This document shows positions 11,858 to 24,375 of a DNA stretch of 64,000 nt, in pieces. The notes under the pieces were generated by a model, which saw only the letters and a program-made list of their open reading frames with translations, searched no databases and was not told the origin of the DNA. How positions within the stretch are numbered: position 1 is the first letter of the stretch; the number at the start of each line of letters is the position of its first letter. Origin of the DNA: Protula sp. h YS-2021. Taxonomy: Eukaryota; Annelida; Polychaeta; Sabellida; Serpulidae. The stretch spans positions 52,283,810 through 52,347,809 of the forward strand of contig OX457024.1 of assembly GCA_949752745.1 (NCBI GenBank), in the 5' to 3' direction. A program made the translations under genes and the position numbers.

Positions 11858-12671
11858 CGTGGCGTCTATACAACACGCCATTCTGTGTGCTGCCGGTTTT
11901 TTGCAGCAAGGGAACTGGGTTAAGGTGCGAATTGCTTAATATTTTACTTAATTCATTACCTTATGGATTAATTTATCTATTTTTGTGCGTTGGGATAAAT
12001 TTATGGAGCCTAAGTGAGATAATTCGACACTTTGTTCTTCGGTCAAGTTAGGTTGAGTTTGCCTGATCGCGGAGACATTTTTCTTGGTCCTGGGAAGTGC
12101 ACCTCTTTCTCCACTTTCTTTCAGATCGAGGAACTTACCAGTTCCACCTCATTTCGTCTAGGAGTAGGATCTTTTCAGGCTGCTGTGCCTGCTTAGACTC
12201 CAAGCTTTACCAGCCAACTGTGTCATCGCGGAAATGGCCAGTTTTTGCTTAAGCTGTACTCCATGGGTCGATTCTCAGTCCTCGTAGAGCAGGTTCTGCA
12301 AGACTGACAGCGTTTCCGACGAAAAGAGACGTTTCTGTGGCGTCTGAGGGTGTTTTTCCTTTCCCGTTGTGGTAATACGGTCACAGGTGCGAGAAGACCA
12401 TTCTGGGCCAACGGGACTTTTTGGCCCGTTATGGTCCGATGGTCTGAGGGCACCATCTGAGGCAAGAGAGACACATGCCCGGAACGGGAAGGCCCATTAC
12501 GGTTCAGCCCGTTACGGTCCTGGAACGCTCTCCATTCCAGGAAGCATCTCTTTTCGTCGTAAATCTCCCCATCGAGTCATTGAGCGATTGTAAACACAGC
12601 CTGGAGGGGTAAAGCTTGCAGTCGAAGTAGAGCACCGAGAAATGTAGTATTTTAGATACGTTTGCTACGTA

Positions 12672-14515
12672 TTGCGTATTGCTATGTTCTTACGGTTGTT
12701 TTTCCTCTGCTTGCATTTCAGATATGACAGAGGCCAGTCTAAGTCTCCACCGTTGCTGCCTCAGTGTATTCATCCTCCAACTTCGTGTAACCCTCACTCC
12801 ATCTGCGATCGCTGCAGACGGAACAACGGAATACCCCTGTGCGAGCAAGACAGCCCGTGTGGCGAGTGTCTACATCTCAGCCCAGAGGATTGGAAAGCTC
12901 TATTACGGAATAGGGCCAAGAACGAACACAGGAGGGATAAGCGCAAATTTCTCTCTTCAGCCTCGTTTGTTACTCGTGAATTCATTCAGGATACCATGAA
13001 AAAGGTTAGCTCCGTTATTCTGGGCACGTTGACACTGGTGCAGAATCGGATGCCACTACATCATCTAAGAGACATAAAAAATCCAAGAGTAAAGGACGTG
13101 CGTTTTCTGAGACTGTAGCAGAATTGGATATCCCGGAAGGGAAAGAACGGGATCTTCTTCGTGAAGCATGGGCATCATCTCCCAGAGTGAAACCCATTGG
13201 CAGTCCGGAGGGGGCATTCAAGTCTCCGTCTGTGGAACAAGTGACTGTGACACGGGATACGGGATACGGGAACAGTTCTTTCGGCGGTTTCAGGCCAGTT
13301 AGGCATTCCCCCGCGAGAGGATTTATCCCCCCCCAGCTACAGCGTCTACCGAGTGATTTTTCAGCGTTCTTGTCCATGCAGTCGCAATTGCAAAAGCAAC
13401 TTTTGGACTTACAACATCAAGTACAGAAGCAGGAGAATCTGCTTAGTGAAAAACAGAAGCCCAAACCATCAGCTACGGTTTCTCGCCCTCCCCCGGAGAT
13501 TCAGTCAGTGGCAGCGATGTCGGGCTCGCCTGTACCTCACCTCCGACTAGACTCTAACTTGGATATTCCCGAGACGGTCACCATCAGCGAGGATTATTCC
13601 GTGGCGTGAACCTCTTGGGCCAAGTCTCTGCGTTACTGGAAGAGGACGAGGAAATCGGGCCAATGGAAACTTCCCCTCTCGCCACAGTTCCAAGCAACAG
13701 AGAGAAGGAAATTGACACCCAATCAGGGGAACCCTAAATGTTACAACTACTAAAATCTCAGCTCCCAGAAGCAGCATCTGATGAACAGGAGTCGGAGGTT
13801 GAAGACGTAGAAGGAGAATCCGAGGGCACACTAGGGCATTCCCGTTTTCATTTACCATTACGGGCAATGGATCAGGTACGGTCCCCAGGCCAGGGCAAAG
13901 ACTTTGGAGAGACCCAGCGGCAGCGAGCAGACGCCCCATCCGAACTCCCTCTCCACCAGACCTTACCTCGTCGGTCGAAGATGCAACCCCCTCGAGTTCC
14001 GCTTCCACGATCGCACTGGAAGACGTACCGTTCAGGGATGCCATTCAAGAGAGGTCTCCTGTGGCTCCTCACATTTAGATAAAGAGGATCCGCCCATTCG
14101 TGTGACATCTCAGGCCGCCCCGCCACAACAAGACTCCTTCATCGCATTAGCCACCAGCGAGGGCATTGCTCATGGTGTTACGTTCTGCACGAAGGAATTC
14201 AAGAAGATGGATTCTGGCGAGGGTCGCACACTGTCACGATTCCATTTGTCTAAGCACTGCCTAGTACGACCAGGCCCATATCGGTCAGCGGATGAACAAA
14301 TTCCCCTGGAGGCACTGGAAAAAACCGTGAAGCGTACAGTCTGGATGCTTACAGTGCGTAGTGACTCGGACATTCCATTAGTGGAGAAAGACGCCAAGAC
14401 CATTGAGGCGTCTTCTCGTCACATTCAAATTATGTCGTTTCAAGATCACACACTCAAGGCACTGAAGTCTCGTTGGAAGAACTTCGCCTCTGAGATCCTG
14501 TGTCTTCTAAACTGA
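12672..14515 (+). pseudogene. DIRS gag-like region, split over several frames
   Basis: Open segments at 12672-13118, 13124-13609, 13738-14082 and 13904-14515 lie in different frames. The first holds a cysteine-rich block (ICDRCRRNNGIPLCEQ then SPCGECLHLSPEDWKAL), a putative zinc-binding motif of the kind found at the start of DIRS gag-like proteins. The second is proline-rich and has a Gln/Leu heptad-like stretch (QSQLQKQLLDLQHQVQKQE) suggesting a coiled coil. The last ends with a basic/helical segment (LKALKSRWKNFASEIL). Order and composition fit a nucleic-acid-binding structural protein. The role is inferred from position upstream of the RT. A putative 3' splice site (TTGCATTTCAG) at about 12712-12722 may indicate a leader intron. 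Confidence 0.6.
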
Positions 14516-16690
14516 TGGAATGCCTGGCCTTAGCTACCGGAGACGTGGTCAAACTCTCCACCTTTTTTGATGACGTCAATGGTTTACCTACGCCGAGACG
14601 CCTTTCTTCAGCACTGCTGGTCCAGTGTCAAAGGTTTACGGGATCTGCGCCATGTCCCTATTCTGGGGGAACGGGAACTATTTCCTCCCACCGAGATAGA
14701 AAGGGTAAACCAGGAAAGTCGATCACTTTCTCAGGATTATGCCCTTATGTCCAGGATGTCTCGCTCTTCCTTCAAGCGCCCACTGAAGAGGAAGCGACCG
14801 CAGCAATCCGAAACCCAACTCCGGCAGCAAGACAGAGGGTCCGTCTCCACAGTCGTTCAGGTAGCAACCAATCAAAGTACCGTCACGAGATTCTCTCGTC
14901 TGCTGGCGATACTTTAACAAATTTAAAAGACTTGGATAATTTACTCTCCTTAAACGCCTCCTTACCCGTAGGAGGGAGACTAGGAAAGTTTTGGCAGCAA
15001 TGGATGGAAATGGGGGCGTCTCGAAGGGTAGTGCGTTGGCTGAAGAGGGGTTACTCCCTACCTTTCAAACGAGACCAAAACGGGCTCAGGTGCCCTATTG
15101 CCCTAACCTCCAATGCGCCAAAGCAACTGGTCAACTCTTACCCCAAGGGGTCGGAAAAGAATCTAGCTCTCCAGGAAATGTTGTTGAGCTTGACACAAAA
15201 ACAAGAGACCGAGGAAATGCCAGAAAATCAAACGGTTTTTTTCAGCAGGGTTTTTCTGGTCCCCAAGAAATCCGGGGGATGGAGGTTAGTAATCGACCTC
15301 TCCCCCATAAACGGTTTTCTGCGAGTGGTCACCTTTCAGATGGACACGGCCCAGGTGATAAAAGGGTCGTTACGGGAAGGGATGTGGGGTACCTCCATAG
15401 ATCTCTCCGATGCTTATCTCCATATCCCTCTGCACCACTCGGCAAGAAAGTTCCTAGCCTTTCAAGTAGGAAAAAGGCGATTTTGGTTTCTGGCGCTTTC
15501 CTTCGGTCTATCTACGGCCCCGTACGTTTTTTCCAAGGTCATGAAGGTGTTGAAAACATGGGCACGCCTGGAGGGGATCTTAGTCTTTCAGTATCTAGAC
15601 GACTGGTTCCTGGCACATCAAGACAGACGGGTAGCCGATAACCAAACTATGACGTTAGTTCGCAAGGCACTAGAGGTAGGTCTAGTAGTAAACCTGGCCA
15701 AATCCGAACTAACCCCCAAACAGTCAATTACTTTTCTAGGGGAATTTTGGGACTTGGCAATAGCAAGGGCGTTCCCTACGCCAGAACGCTACCAGAAAAT
15801 TACGAAAGCCATAGGAAATATCCCCCCGAGAAAAAGGTAAGACTACAGGTCATGGAATCCCTTTTAGGTCTTTTAGTGGCAACAGAGAAGACAGTCAATC
15901 TGGGCCGTCTCTATTACAGGCCATTCCAAAGCCAAGTGAGATGGGCACTACATCAAGGTCGTTCAACCACAGCAAAGATGCAAGTTTCACAGGTAATCCT
16001 ACAAGCCCTACAATGGTGGTGCGATGTGCAAATCATGTCCGAAGGAATGCCATTTCAGCCCCCACCCCAGAGATAGAGATTCAGACCGATGCATCCAACT
16101 CGGGGTGGGGAATTTGCCGACATGGTGAGGTATGGAAGGGCAGGTGGCTACTCTCGCTCCAGACCTATCACAAAATATGCTGGAACTCCGGGTAGTCTGG
16201 ATTGCCCTGACCAAACTTACCAACCAACTCAGAAACAAGGCAGTCCTATTTCGGTTAGACAATTCCACAGCCATAGCGTACCTCAACAAGCAGGGGGTAA
16301 CGAATCACGGCCCCTTTCCAAATTAGCATTTCAGATTCTCACAAGGGCCCGGGTAGAACAGGTGACCGTTTCAGCCCGTCACCTGGCCGGGAAACTAAAT
16401 GTCTTAGGGGACTTAGATTCCAGACAGGGTCAAGTTATCAACACCGAATGGTGCCTATCCCCTCGGTCGTTTCAGTGGGTGACACATCAGTCTCCATGGG
16501 GTATCCCGACTCTGGATCTGTTTGCAAACGCTATGACCACCCAACTTCCCCGGTACGTGTCCCCTTGCCCGGACCCAGCAGCCTGGGCAGTGGACGCCCT
16601 CGATTGTCAGTGGCCACGGGACGAAGTGCTGTATGCTTTTCCCCCACAAGCAATCTTAGGGCAAGTCCTACAGAGAGTAATCGAGTAGAA
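14500..16690 (+). pseudogene. DIRS reverse transcriptase / RNase H polyprotein, frameshifted
   Basis: The frame 14500-15840 (446 codons) holds a DIRS-type RT: GGRLGKFWQQWMEMGASRRV at the N-terminal edge, VFLVPKKSGGWRLVIDLS, MWGTSIDLSDAYLHIPL (motif A) and QYLDDWFLAH (motif C, catalytic DD near residue 366). After 15840 the frame changes. RNase H blocks follow in successive frames: EIQTDASNSGWGICRHG near 16070-16115, FRLDNSTAIAYLNKQG near 16250-16298, and SARHLAGKLNVLGDLDSR near 16370-16425. A conserved segment (TLDLFANAMTTQLPRYVSP) leads toward the recombinase. At least three indels interrupt the polyprotein. It would copy RNA into DNA and degrade the RNA template. Confidence 0.85.
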
Positions 16691-16749
16691 ATCACTGTAT
16701 CCTTTGCTCGTTGCCCCGTGGGCACCGGAAGCCCCATGGTTCGCCCTCC

Positions 16750-17931
16750 TACTCCGTTGCAAGAAAGTGAGGTCGATACAGATCCCATGCCACAACGAGT
16801 TGCTATCACAACCCCACTGGCAACACTTCCACCCCTCCCCTCACTTACTGAATCTCCACCTTTGGTGTCTGACCAGTCCTTTTTGAAGAACAAGGGCTTC
16901 TCTAAACAGGTGAGGGAGAAAATATAAACAGTCACAAGGGCTCTACGGCCAAGGTTTACAGGTCTCAGTGGAATAAGTTTGCCACCTGGTGTAGCATTTC
17001 TAAGCTGGACCCGTTTCAGGCTAGCCCAGCAGTAGTAGCGGACTTCCTCGATCACCAATTCACAGATAAGAAATTAAAGGCAGGTTCCATCGAGGGCTAT
17101 AGGGCCGCTATAGGGTCAAGACTCAAAGCATCCACAGGCTACGACCCGGGCGAAGATGCATCCCTCTCACAACCAGTAAGACATTTTGAAGTAAATTCCT
17201 CACCCTGCCCATCCAGCATAGCGCAGTGGGATTTATCTTTAGTCTTGCGGTATCTCCAACGCCCAGACATTTTTAGTAAAGACGTGATTTCAGCAAAAAA
17301 TGCAACATTAAGATTCACCTTTTTATTGGCTTTAGCGTCGGGCAAAAGAAGAAGTGAAATTCATTCCCTTGACAGAAAGTTAAATAAAGATAAGGGCACG
17401 TGGGAGAAGGTCACCCTAATTCGCAGAGCGGGATTCATGGGAAAACCCCACATTATGACCCAAGGGATGGGAACGTTCGATCACATTACTCTTCCATCCC
17501 TACCAGATGACCCCGATGCCGACGGCTTGATCTCTTTGTGTCCCGTCAAGGCTCTGCGTCAGTATTTAGAAATGTCAGAGGCCTACAGAACACAAAATCA
17601 AAAGGCACTCATCATTTCTTTTATGCCAAAATTTAACAAAGATCTTTCGAAACAGTCTATCTCGAATTATATTAAAAAGATCATTTTGGCAGCCCATGAC
17701 GAGGCACAAATTGACCCGAACCCGTCAGGGGAACATACCGTAAAAGTCCATCAGGTAAGGCAAGTAGCTAATTCCCTCAGGGCCGTACGTAATGTGTCTC
17801 TTTCAGATATATTAAAAACAGGTTGTTGGTCTTTTGTTAAATACTATCTGAAGGACTTTTCGCAAGATGAATTGTCTGGTTTATATTCATTGGGACCTTT
17901 CGTGGCTTCAGAAACGACCATTACAGGCTAA
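16750..17931 (+). pseudogene. DIRS tyrosine recombinase, one frameshift
   Basis: The last long gene of the element. Its N-terminal part (VSDQSFLKNKGFSKQVREK) is followed at about 16921 by a stop and a one-base shift relative to the homologous copy at 32535. The open frame then runs to 17931. Catalytic features of tyrosine recombinases are visible: an arginine in LASGKRRSEIHSLDR (about 17338-17381), HQVRQVANSLRAV (the HxxR motif, about 17748-17787) and a candidate nucleophile in FVKYYLKDFSQ (about 17833-17865). This enzyme is thought to integrate the circular cDNA, which is why DIRS elements lack a DDE integrase and target duplications. Confidence 0.85.
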
Positions 17932-17944
17932 TGGTTTCTGTTGT

Positions 17945-18046
17945 AGATCTGCATCCCCCAAGTTCAAGAACAAGGGCAAGCAGAAGGGCAACTTTTCTAA
18001 GGGCCGTAACGGGAACAGCAACAACAACATCAAGCCACGAAAGTAA
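17945..18046 (+). CDS. short basic Lys/Asn-rich tail frame downstream of the recombinase
   Basis: Directly after the recombinase stop and TTTCTGTTGTAG lies a frame reading SPKFKNKGKQKGNFSKG then N/K-rich, ending RK-stop. The second DIRS copy (33141-33239) keeps the same frame, length and RK-stop ending despite many nucleotide differences, which suggests that it is translated. TTTCTGTTGTAG/TTTCTGTTACAG resembles a 3' splice site, so splicing onto the recombinase is possible, but I cannot identify a donor conserved in both copies. A basic tail could bind nucleic acid (inference). Confidence 0.5.
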   Translation, partial: RSASPKFKNKGKQKGNFSKGRNGNSNNNIKPRK

Positions 18047-19268
18047 CAACCTGCAAGAAGGACTCCCCTTCTTACTCTGGACATTTCGTTTTCGCTAAAG
18101 TCCTTCGGACCGTTTCGGCTGCGTGCTTATATTAAGCTACGGGCAAACGCTGGACGATTATTTTTAATTAAGCATTCTATATACTCCGAAGTGTTCATGA
18201 TCGTATGTGTAATGAGTACAGCCCAGTCTTCGGTCTTACGGCTACTCGGGTTTTAAGTTTTGAACTCCCTTCTTCAAGTCTTTCAGAAAGAAAGGGGGGG
18301 ACCGTGTCGGTCCCAAACGTACCGCAGTGACCGTACACCCGTTTGTGTCCGAAAGACCGAAAGACCGGTCTATTGTCTATGGTATAAGGGACCATAGTGT
18401 CATTACGGGCTTATGGGACCATAACGGCCCCATGTAGGAAAACAGTCACAAATTAGCTGAAAATTTGTTTGTATTTCATTTTATGAGTAGTTTTAGAGCT
18501 ATCTAGTCAATCTTTACAAGTTTATTTCAAATAAACGTGGTAAATTAGAACAAATTTGGAGAAAGAAAAGTTAGAAACGGAGTCTCTCTTTTTCCAAGTA
18601 TGAATAGCATGTCTTGTAAGGCACTTCAGTCGCGTTACTCGAAGTGTCAAAGAGTTTATTTGCGTAAATCCTGTGGATTTACGATCGTATTGTATTGTTA
18701 CTTAATAAACTTAATTGTTCATCAATACATAGCAAGTGAATAGTGAGAACTTGAGGTAGGGATCCATCCGGTGGGCGGTTGGGGGGATGGTGATAGTTCT
18801 CAAAGATGAAGGCATGGTTGGAAGCCTTTCTCATCTCAACTGATAGTTGCTGTGATATTTTACTTTGTTTCTGATTTTACCTTTTGTTAAAAGACCGGAA
18901 TGGTACGCCTCCGGACTTTATTTAGGAAATCATTAAAGAATTGAAACTTAACTGACAAGTTTTATTTCTTCTTCTGCTTCGAGTGCCCAGCACTCCTTAT
19001 TTAAACAACGAGCTTTTGCAAGCCATAGTGTAATTCGCGACCTTTTTGGCCAGTTTAAGAATGGCAGGCTCCCCTAGTCCGGACTCAAGTCCCATTAAAA
19101 GTGGAGATAAGCGAATTCAAAGCTTTTGCGAAGTAAAACTAACGTTTCATTTCGTAAAACGAGCTTTTACGAGTAAAAGCGCAATTCGCGTTCTCCACTT
19201 TTAACTTGATTTTAACCCATCCCTCCTTCCTCAACTAGCCTGGGCGTGTTTTACCGCCGTTTAGGGCT
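18047..19268 (+). other. DIRS 3' untranslated region
   Basis: No gene. It contains GC-rich self-complementary words around 18290-18440 (GACCGT, ACCGTTTC, GGACCATAACGG) and a 3' segment shared with the second copy (GACCGGAATGGTACGCCTCCGGAC against the region at 34078-34101). The shared layout supports both copies belonging to one family. Confidence 0.6.
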
Positions 19269-19432
19269 AAAAAGGGAATGTCGTTTCTACGAGACTAGCA
19301 GACGACGTCTCGGGCATTCTGATTGGTCGAAGGATGGATGGAAGGGATAAGTGATCTTGAACGGTACCTCAAAAAGTTCTTTTTTATATTGCGTGGTAAA
19401 TATTACTGGAAGGGAACCCATTAAAAGTGGAG
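19269..19432 (+). repeat. DIRS right inverted terminal repeat
   Basis: Reverse complement of 11689-11857 with a few differences. Beyond it, 19433-19540 continues with motifs (AAGCTCCTTTTACGAAATAAAACG) that also occur inside the element at 19086-19235. Confidence 0.85.
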
Positions 19433-19596
19433 AACGCGAATTGCGCTTTTACTCGTAAAAGCTCCTTTTACGAAATAAAACGTTAGTTTTACTTCGCAAA
19501 ACGTAATTGACGTTTTCAACTTTTAGATGGGTTACCTTGCGGTGGAAGACTTCCGCGCAAAAGAAATAACTTTTTGTTTGCAGTTAAAACAGTCCT

Positions 19597-19636
19597 ATCC
19601 ATCCATCCATCCATCCATCCATCCATCCATCCATCC
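19597..19636. repeat. (ATCC)n microsatellite
   Basis: About ten ATCC units. The Ser/Ile/His/Pro repeats in the overlapping frame come from this. Confidence 0.9.
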
Positions 19637-19639
19637 GCC

Positions 19640-22600
19640 AATGAGAATGGGGAAATCCTCTGGTATTACGTCGTTGATTATAAGGGGCATTATCTTTAAG
19701 CCCTCAAAAGTGGTTATAGACTCACCCAGGCTTGTTATGGGATGGATGGGTTGGAGAATAGGGTGAAAGTGGAGAGCGCAAGTTCCGCTCGTTTTAATTC
19801 TTCCAAGGTTTGGGTGGGGGAATACTCCCCAACCGAGGTTACATACAATGAAGTAACAAAATTAAGGTAAAGCATAAAATATAAGAGATAAGGTCTGTTA
19901 AAACATACAGGCTAACAGACTGATTGGCTGTTAGTGTCGTTGAACATCCCCGTCCTGCCGCTCACTGGATGGATCCCGACCTGTGACACTTGGCGCTATG
20001 CTAATCATTCATAATAAAACCTTTATTATTTATTGGTAATCGTTTCGTACATCAAAAGGATTTACTCAAATAAAACATTAGCACAATATAAACTGCCTCT
20101 GAAATGTTTACAATAGCATGCTATGCCACTAAACCTAAGATAAAATGGCAGTACTTGCGCTTGACCATTTAGACATGAAAAGTGACTAAAAATTAAAATT
20201 AAACAATTAAAATAAAAAATTCGTAATAATAAGATTAGATCAAAAGTTATTTGATTTTGAACTGAAATAGTAATAAAACTCAGTTAATCACCATTTTGTC
20301 ACGATATGGGGTCGTTATGGCACCATGTTTGCAGCAGGTCACGATGGAGCGTCCCGTCTGGTCTCATTGACCATGCAGCTGACAGAGACCTATGGGAACA
20401 CCAACCATCTTTTTCTAGCTCTGGGGTTAGAAAAGGAGGTAAAGAACTCAATGAGGCACTTGGGAAGGTCCATGGTGATCGTATCCGGAGAGAAATATAG
20501 TTTCTAGGACACAATTGTAAAAAATAGCACATTTGCTCACTAATGTGTTGAAAGCGAAGAACAGATCGTTGGTTCGACCGAAAGCGTTGATCTGAGATAT
20601 CGGGAAGGGAAGTCCTTCCCGTTACTGGTTACTTGTTACGTTGAAGTTGTTGCTGTGACTTCGAAAAACCACACTTCTGTTTATCCCTGTTCTTCGGCTT
20701 GGGAGTGGCTGGCCTGCCATCAAGGATTCAGTCTGTATTGGTCGTCTCTGTTGGCATGGAAGGTCCTAAAGAGAAGAGACCGAATAGAGCATCTTGAGAG
20801 AAGTCTTTAAGTTAATAATTCACAAAAGATTTGGGGGAAGTCTTAAACATATCTTAAACAGATACATTACGCAGGGCCATCAACTAGTTTGCATCGTGTT
20901 TAACATGATGGACTTTCGCCTTTAATTCGGATTGTAGGCCTGTGTATGACTGTGCCGTGTCGTGCGTCGCTAAGGTGACCCATTTATGTAGTTAAAATGC
21001 CCTGTTTTGAAATATATTTATTAAATTTTTGGCATAAAGGAAATGATAAGTGCTTTCTGTTTTCTTACCTATATGACTGTCAGACCTCGAGATACCAGTG
21101 AACGGCTCTGACGAGACACAGTGAGACCAGCTAGAACTGTTACAAGTAACTTCGAGTTCTCCAACCAAAATGGGTCACCAAGTGAAAAGCATTGAAAATT
21201 TCGATTATGACAGGGGTAGCTGAAGACATTTCCAATCAAGCTGTCTCTTATTACACAAAAAGATTTTAGAGGTTGAAGGGAAGGCTGAGACAGACCCGAA
21301 ATTATTGGCCGAGTTAAAGCCTATCAAGAAAGACGAATCCCGGAACTTTTCCCTCTCGGCCCTTCCCCCCCTCCCCGCCCCCGCCCCCGGCCCTGTCCCC
21401 TCCTTTTGTGCATACTAGGCTTCTTTCCCGTCCGGACCCCCCCCCCCCCCAATTTTTTATACTTATAAAAAATAAGGAAAATTATTTTAAAATAATTAAA
21501 GAAGTATATTCAAACATATTTCTCGTACAAAATATGACAAAATTTTTGTGATCTTAATGAATCAAAGTATCTTTCACGTAATTCTGAGTATTATGCCGGC
21601 ACTACTGAGTAGATCAATTGAGGGTACAGGTCATTTGACCAACCAAAAACCGACCATGTGACCAACTTTTTTTTTTTCAAGTTATTTCAACCTTTATTAA
21701 TCAAATTGTGTTTTATTTACTGCACATTATCCTGTAATTGACGCAAGGATATAGGTCAAAGTGACACTCCTGCTTAATACGGATTATAATCGCTGTGTGC
21801 GGATCAAGAGGGGGCAAATGCTGAGGTAACTGATGTAACGAGATGACATCTGAGACTAATCTGGATTATAATACGAATACCTATTATACGAAATAAGAGC
21901 AGCTAAAACACACCCGTAGTTGTAAAACAAAGGCGAGGGAGATGACATCTCTACCTTATCCTGATTGTAACCCCCTGTGTACATATATATAAAGGAATTG
22001 AGATCTTTTTGAAAAATTGCGCAATTCTGACTTACTTTCCGTGACTGATTTACATCTTTATATCGTTTGAGTTTGGAATGGATTTCACAATTACTCTTAA
22101 ATTGGGGTTAAAATTTTTATAGTTTTAGAGTTTTATAGGTGTTAAGCTCGTATTACACGAGGACTGTTTTACGAACGCTTTTGATAAAAGAGCCGTGAGT
22201 CCCCGTGTAAACACTACTCGCCACACTGATAATGAGGGATTCGCAAAAGCATCCTGCGATAGAGCACTGCTCTATCTCCAGGCATCACGGAGTGGGCCCA
22301 TTAGCATCACTTCAAAGGGATCCCTGGAAAACCCCCGCTGCCAGGTGTTAATTACCCAACGCCACATGTATTTGAATGTTTTTTCTTTTTCAATGTAGCT
22401 TTAATTCATATTCCGTTTGACCGTACACCCCAAAACAACACAAAAAAGTAAAATAAAATAAAATGGATACTTGGTTGGAGGAAATGGCTGAAAAATGTGG
22501 CAAATCTCTGTATCCATGGCCTCGCCCAACACGTTTATTTCTTCCGATTTATTCTTTTGGGTTTTTTTTGGAATTCAATGTAATAATTATACGAGATAGT

Positions 22601-23658
22601 ATCATTTTTATTCTTCACGTCCTCCATCTTTGAAACTTTAATATATCTGATATCTTTTTACATTGCATTCATTATTTGAATATAGATAGGGATTAGGGAG
22701 CAGTAAAAACCCTCTGTGTAAACACCTCAGGGATCTAGCTCATTAAGTCAAGATGGAGTTGTAAAATCTCCCTGTGTAAACTAGCAAGAGGCACAGGTCA
22801 TAAAACGCAGGCGTTTTTGTCAGGACTTCAAAAAGAATCGTGAAAACACCTCTTAATAGCTGCAGAACTAACATAAACTCGCTTTCCCTACTTTTTGCTA
22901 CAATCCCGCGTCGTAGTAAATAGATAAGATGCAGCCGAGTCCCTCCGTACAAAGAGAAACTTATGGGGCTTGTAAAACGTTAAATCCTTGTTATTTTGCC
23001 AATTAATACCACTACAGTGGCCTATTTTCTCACTGTTCTACACACACACAAAAGCAATAGTAAACATTAACGAAAGCAAAGCTACTTCACTTGATACAAC
23101 ATTTTCGACTGTCTGATAGCCTCTTTATAGCGTTAAAGAAAATAAACACACTGAGTCTCCTGGTTATCTGTGAACGCCCATGGAGTTCGGATGCAGTAAC
23201 AGCTGGACCAACACTGCAATGTTTTTTTTTATTTAGTGGTGATGTGAACAACGGTATTTAACAAAAGGCGGGTTTCTTCATAGTTTTTTTATTCAATGGT
23301 TTCAATGAGTGCAACTTGTTCACCTTTGAAACTTTCTGGATTTTAATCTTAAGTAACCAAATTGCATTGTATGTTCAGGGAGATAAGATTAATCGGAAGG
23401 TTCTCACAAACTGAGCAGTAACAGAAGCATGATTTGAAATAACCCGACGCCAAGGTGTCCCCATTTAGAAGACGCTTCAATGGAATTAATGAAATCAATG
23501 TAAAACTAAACAAACAAAAAATGAGGTCTGTGAGACAAAAACAAGATTGTTCAGTGACATTGTGACCAGCTGAGAGCGAGATAATCAAGTATCAAAAGGC
23601 TTGTAGGATCGACAAAAAGTAGAAGTATTTTAAATTGGTTACTAAAATTCCAAGAATA
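19640..23658. other. gene-free stretch
   Basis: Four kilobases without a supportable gene. Two overlapping open frames at 20306-20507 encode an undistinguished sequence (LVSLTMQLTETYGNTNHLFLA in one frame) that I cannot assign. C-rich homopolymers lie near 21360-21460, and diverged GAGATGACATCT repeats around 21840-21950. The last bases before 23665 (GTTTTA at 23659-23664) are the left flank of Polinton 1. Confidence 0.45.
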
Positions 23659-23664
23659 GTTTTA

Positions 23665-24125
23665 AGTAGTGTATAAATGGGGGTTCTACCGCAGTCAATC
23701 ATCGTGACGTCATCAATCACGTGATCAATTAAGCCAATTAAGTCAATTAAGTCAATTAAGCCCGCTGTGACCTGTCAATCATTGTGACGCCATAATGACG
23801 TCATCATCTCTGGAAGTGACGTCATCATGTCTGGACCGGAAGTGACGTCATCATGTCTGTTTGTTTGTATCTGCTTGAGTTCTTGGATGGAGCGCGCGCG
23901 CGTGTTGGGATGACGTGATGATGAAGGGTAAACGTCACAGCAGAGTGTGCGTAAACGTCATTTTGTTTTCGTAATTTGAAATAACGGACTTCCGTTGAAG
24001 TGTGGAACTTATATTTGTAACATGTCGTCATTTTAACTGTGTAAAAAGTGGAAAAAATGGGATAACTTTCGTTATAGTTGACTGATTTACATAAAAATTT
24101 CACCATTTGATTCAGTTATTTCCAG
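23665..24125 (+). repeat. Polinton 1 left terminal region
   Basis: Shares with the terminal arms at 49942 and 53831 the end sequence, a run of TGACGTCA-containing repeats, GGAGCGCGCGCGCGTGTTGGGATGACG and CGTAATTTGAAATAACGGAC, followed by one copy of the ~163-bp unit (24010-24120). Four TGACGTCA (CRE/ATF-type) palindromes are present between 23700 and 23850. Confidence 0.85.
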
Positions 24126-24133
24126 TGCTATTT

Positions 24134-24224
24134 CGCGGATGAATACCATTTGGCGGATGAATACCATTTAGCGGATGAATACCATTTGACGGATGAATAC
24201 CATTTAGCGGATGAATACTATTTG
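24134..24224. repeat. 18-bp tandem repeat, five units
   Basis: Five copies of GCGGATGAATACCATTTR at an exact 18-bp period (CGGATG at 24136, 24154, 24172, 24190 and 24208). It lies between the terminal region and the first gene of Polinton 1, and could be a promoter-proximal or replication-related element (inference). Confidence 0.9.
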
Positions 24225-24367
24225 ACTTCACCGTCAGATGTCTCTGCTTTACAGCAGTACAACTGTAAGTGAGACATTCATATCAAGCAGTGATACATTT
24301 TGCTGAGTCAGCAATTTTAACAATTTTTGAACAAGTTACACACCATATTTTGATTACATGGAAGTAG

Positions 24368-24375
24368 TATAAAAG
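24368..24375 (+). promoter_or_regulatory. TATA box for first Polinton accessory gene
   Basis: TATAAAAG at 24368-24375 would place transcription start about 25-30 bp downstream. The ATG at 24388 would then precede or touch the start of the mRNA, so a later ATG (24466, 24493 or 24499) is the likelier translation start. Confidence 0.55.

Larger units (their letters stand above)
11630..19500 (+). mobile_element. DIRS-type tyrosine-recombinase retroelement, near full length but frameshifted
   Basis: Carries, in order, a gag-like region, an RT with YLDD, an RNase H region and a tyrosine recombinase, between inverted terminal sequences (11689-11857 and 19269-19432, reverse complements with a few differences). 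RT plus tyrosine recombinase with inverted rather than direct termini is diagnostic of the DIRS order. The right end is more complex: a partial further copy of the terminal motif (AAAAGTGGAGATAAGCGAATTC) lies at 19086-19235. Exact ends are uncertain. Several frameshifts mean this copy is unlikely to be active. Confidence 0.85.

Noticed and set aside
20306..20507. Overlapping ORFs with LVSLTMQLTETYGNTNHLFLA
   Set aside because: Looks protein-like in composition but I cannot assign it to a family, and there are no supporting start, splice or neighbour signals.
24134..24224. Regular short repeats resembling a CRISPR array
   Set aside because: Exact 18-bp tandem period with no spacers, in an animal mobile element.
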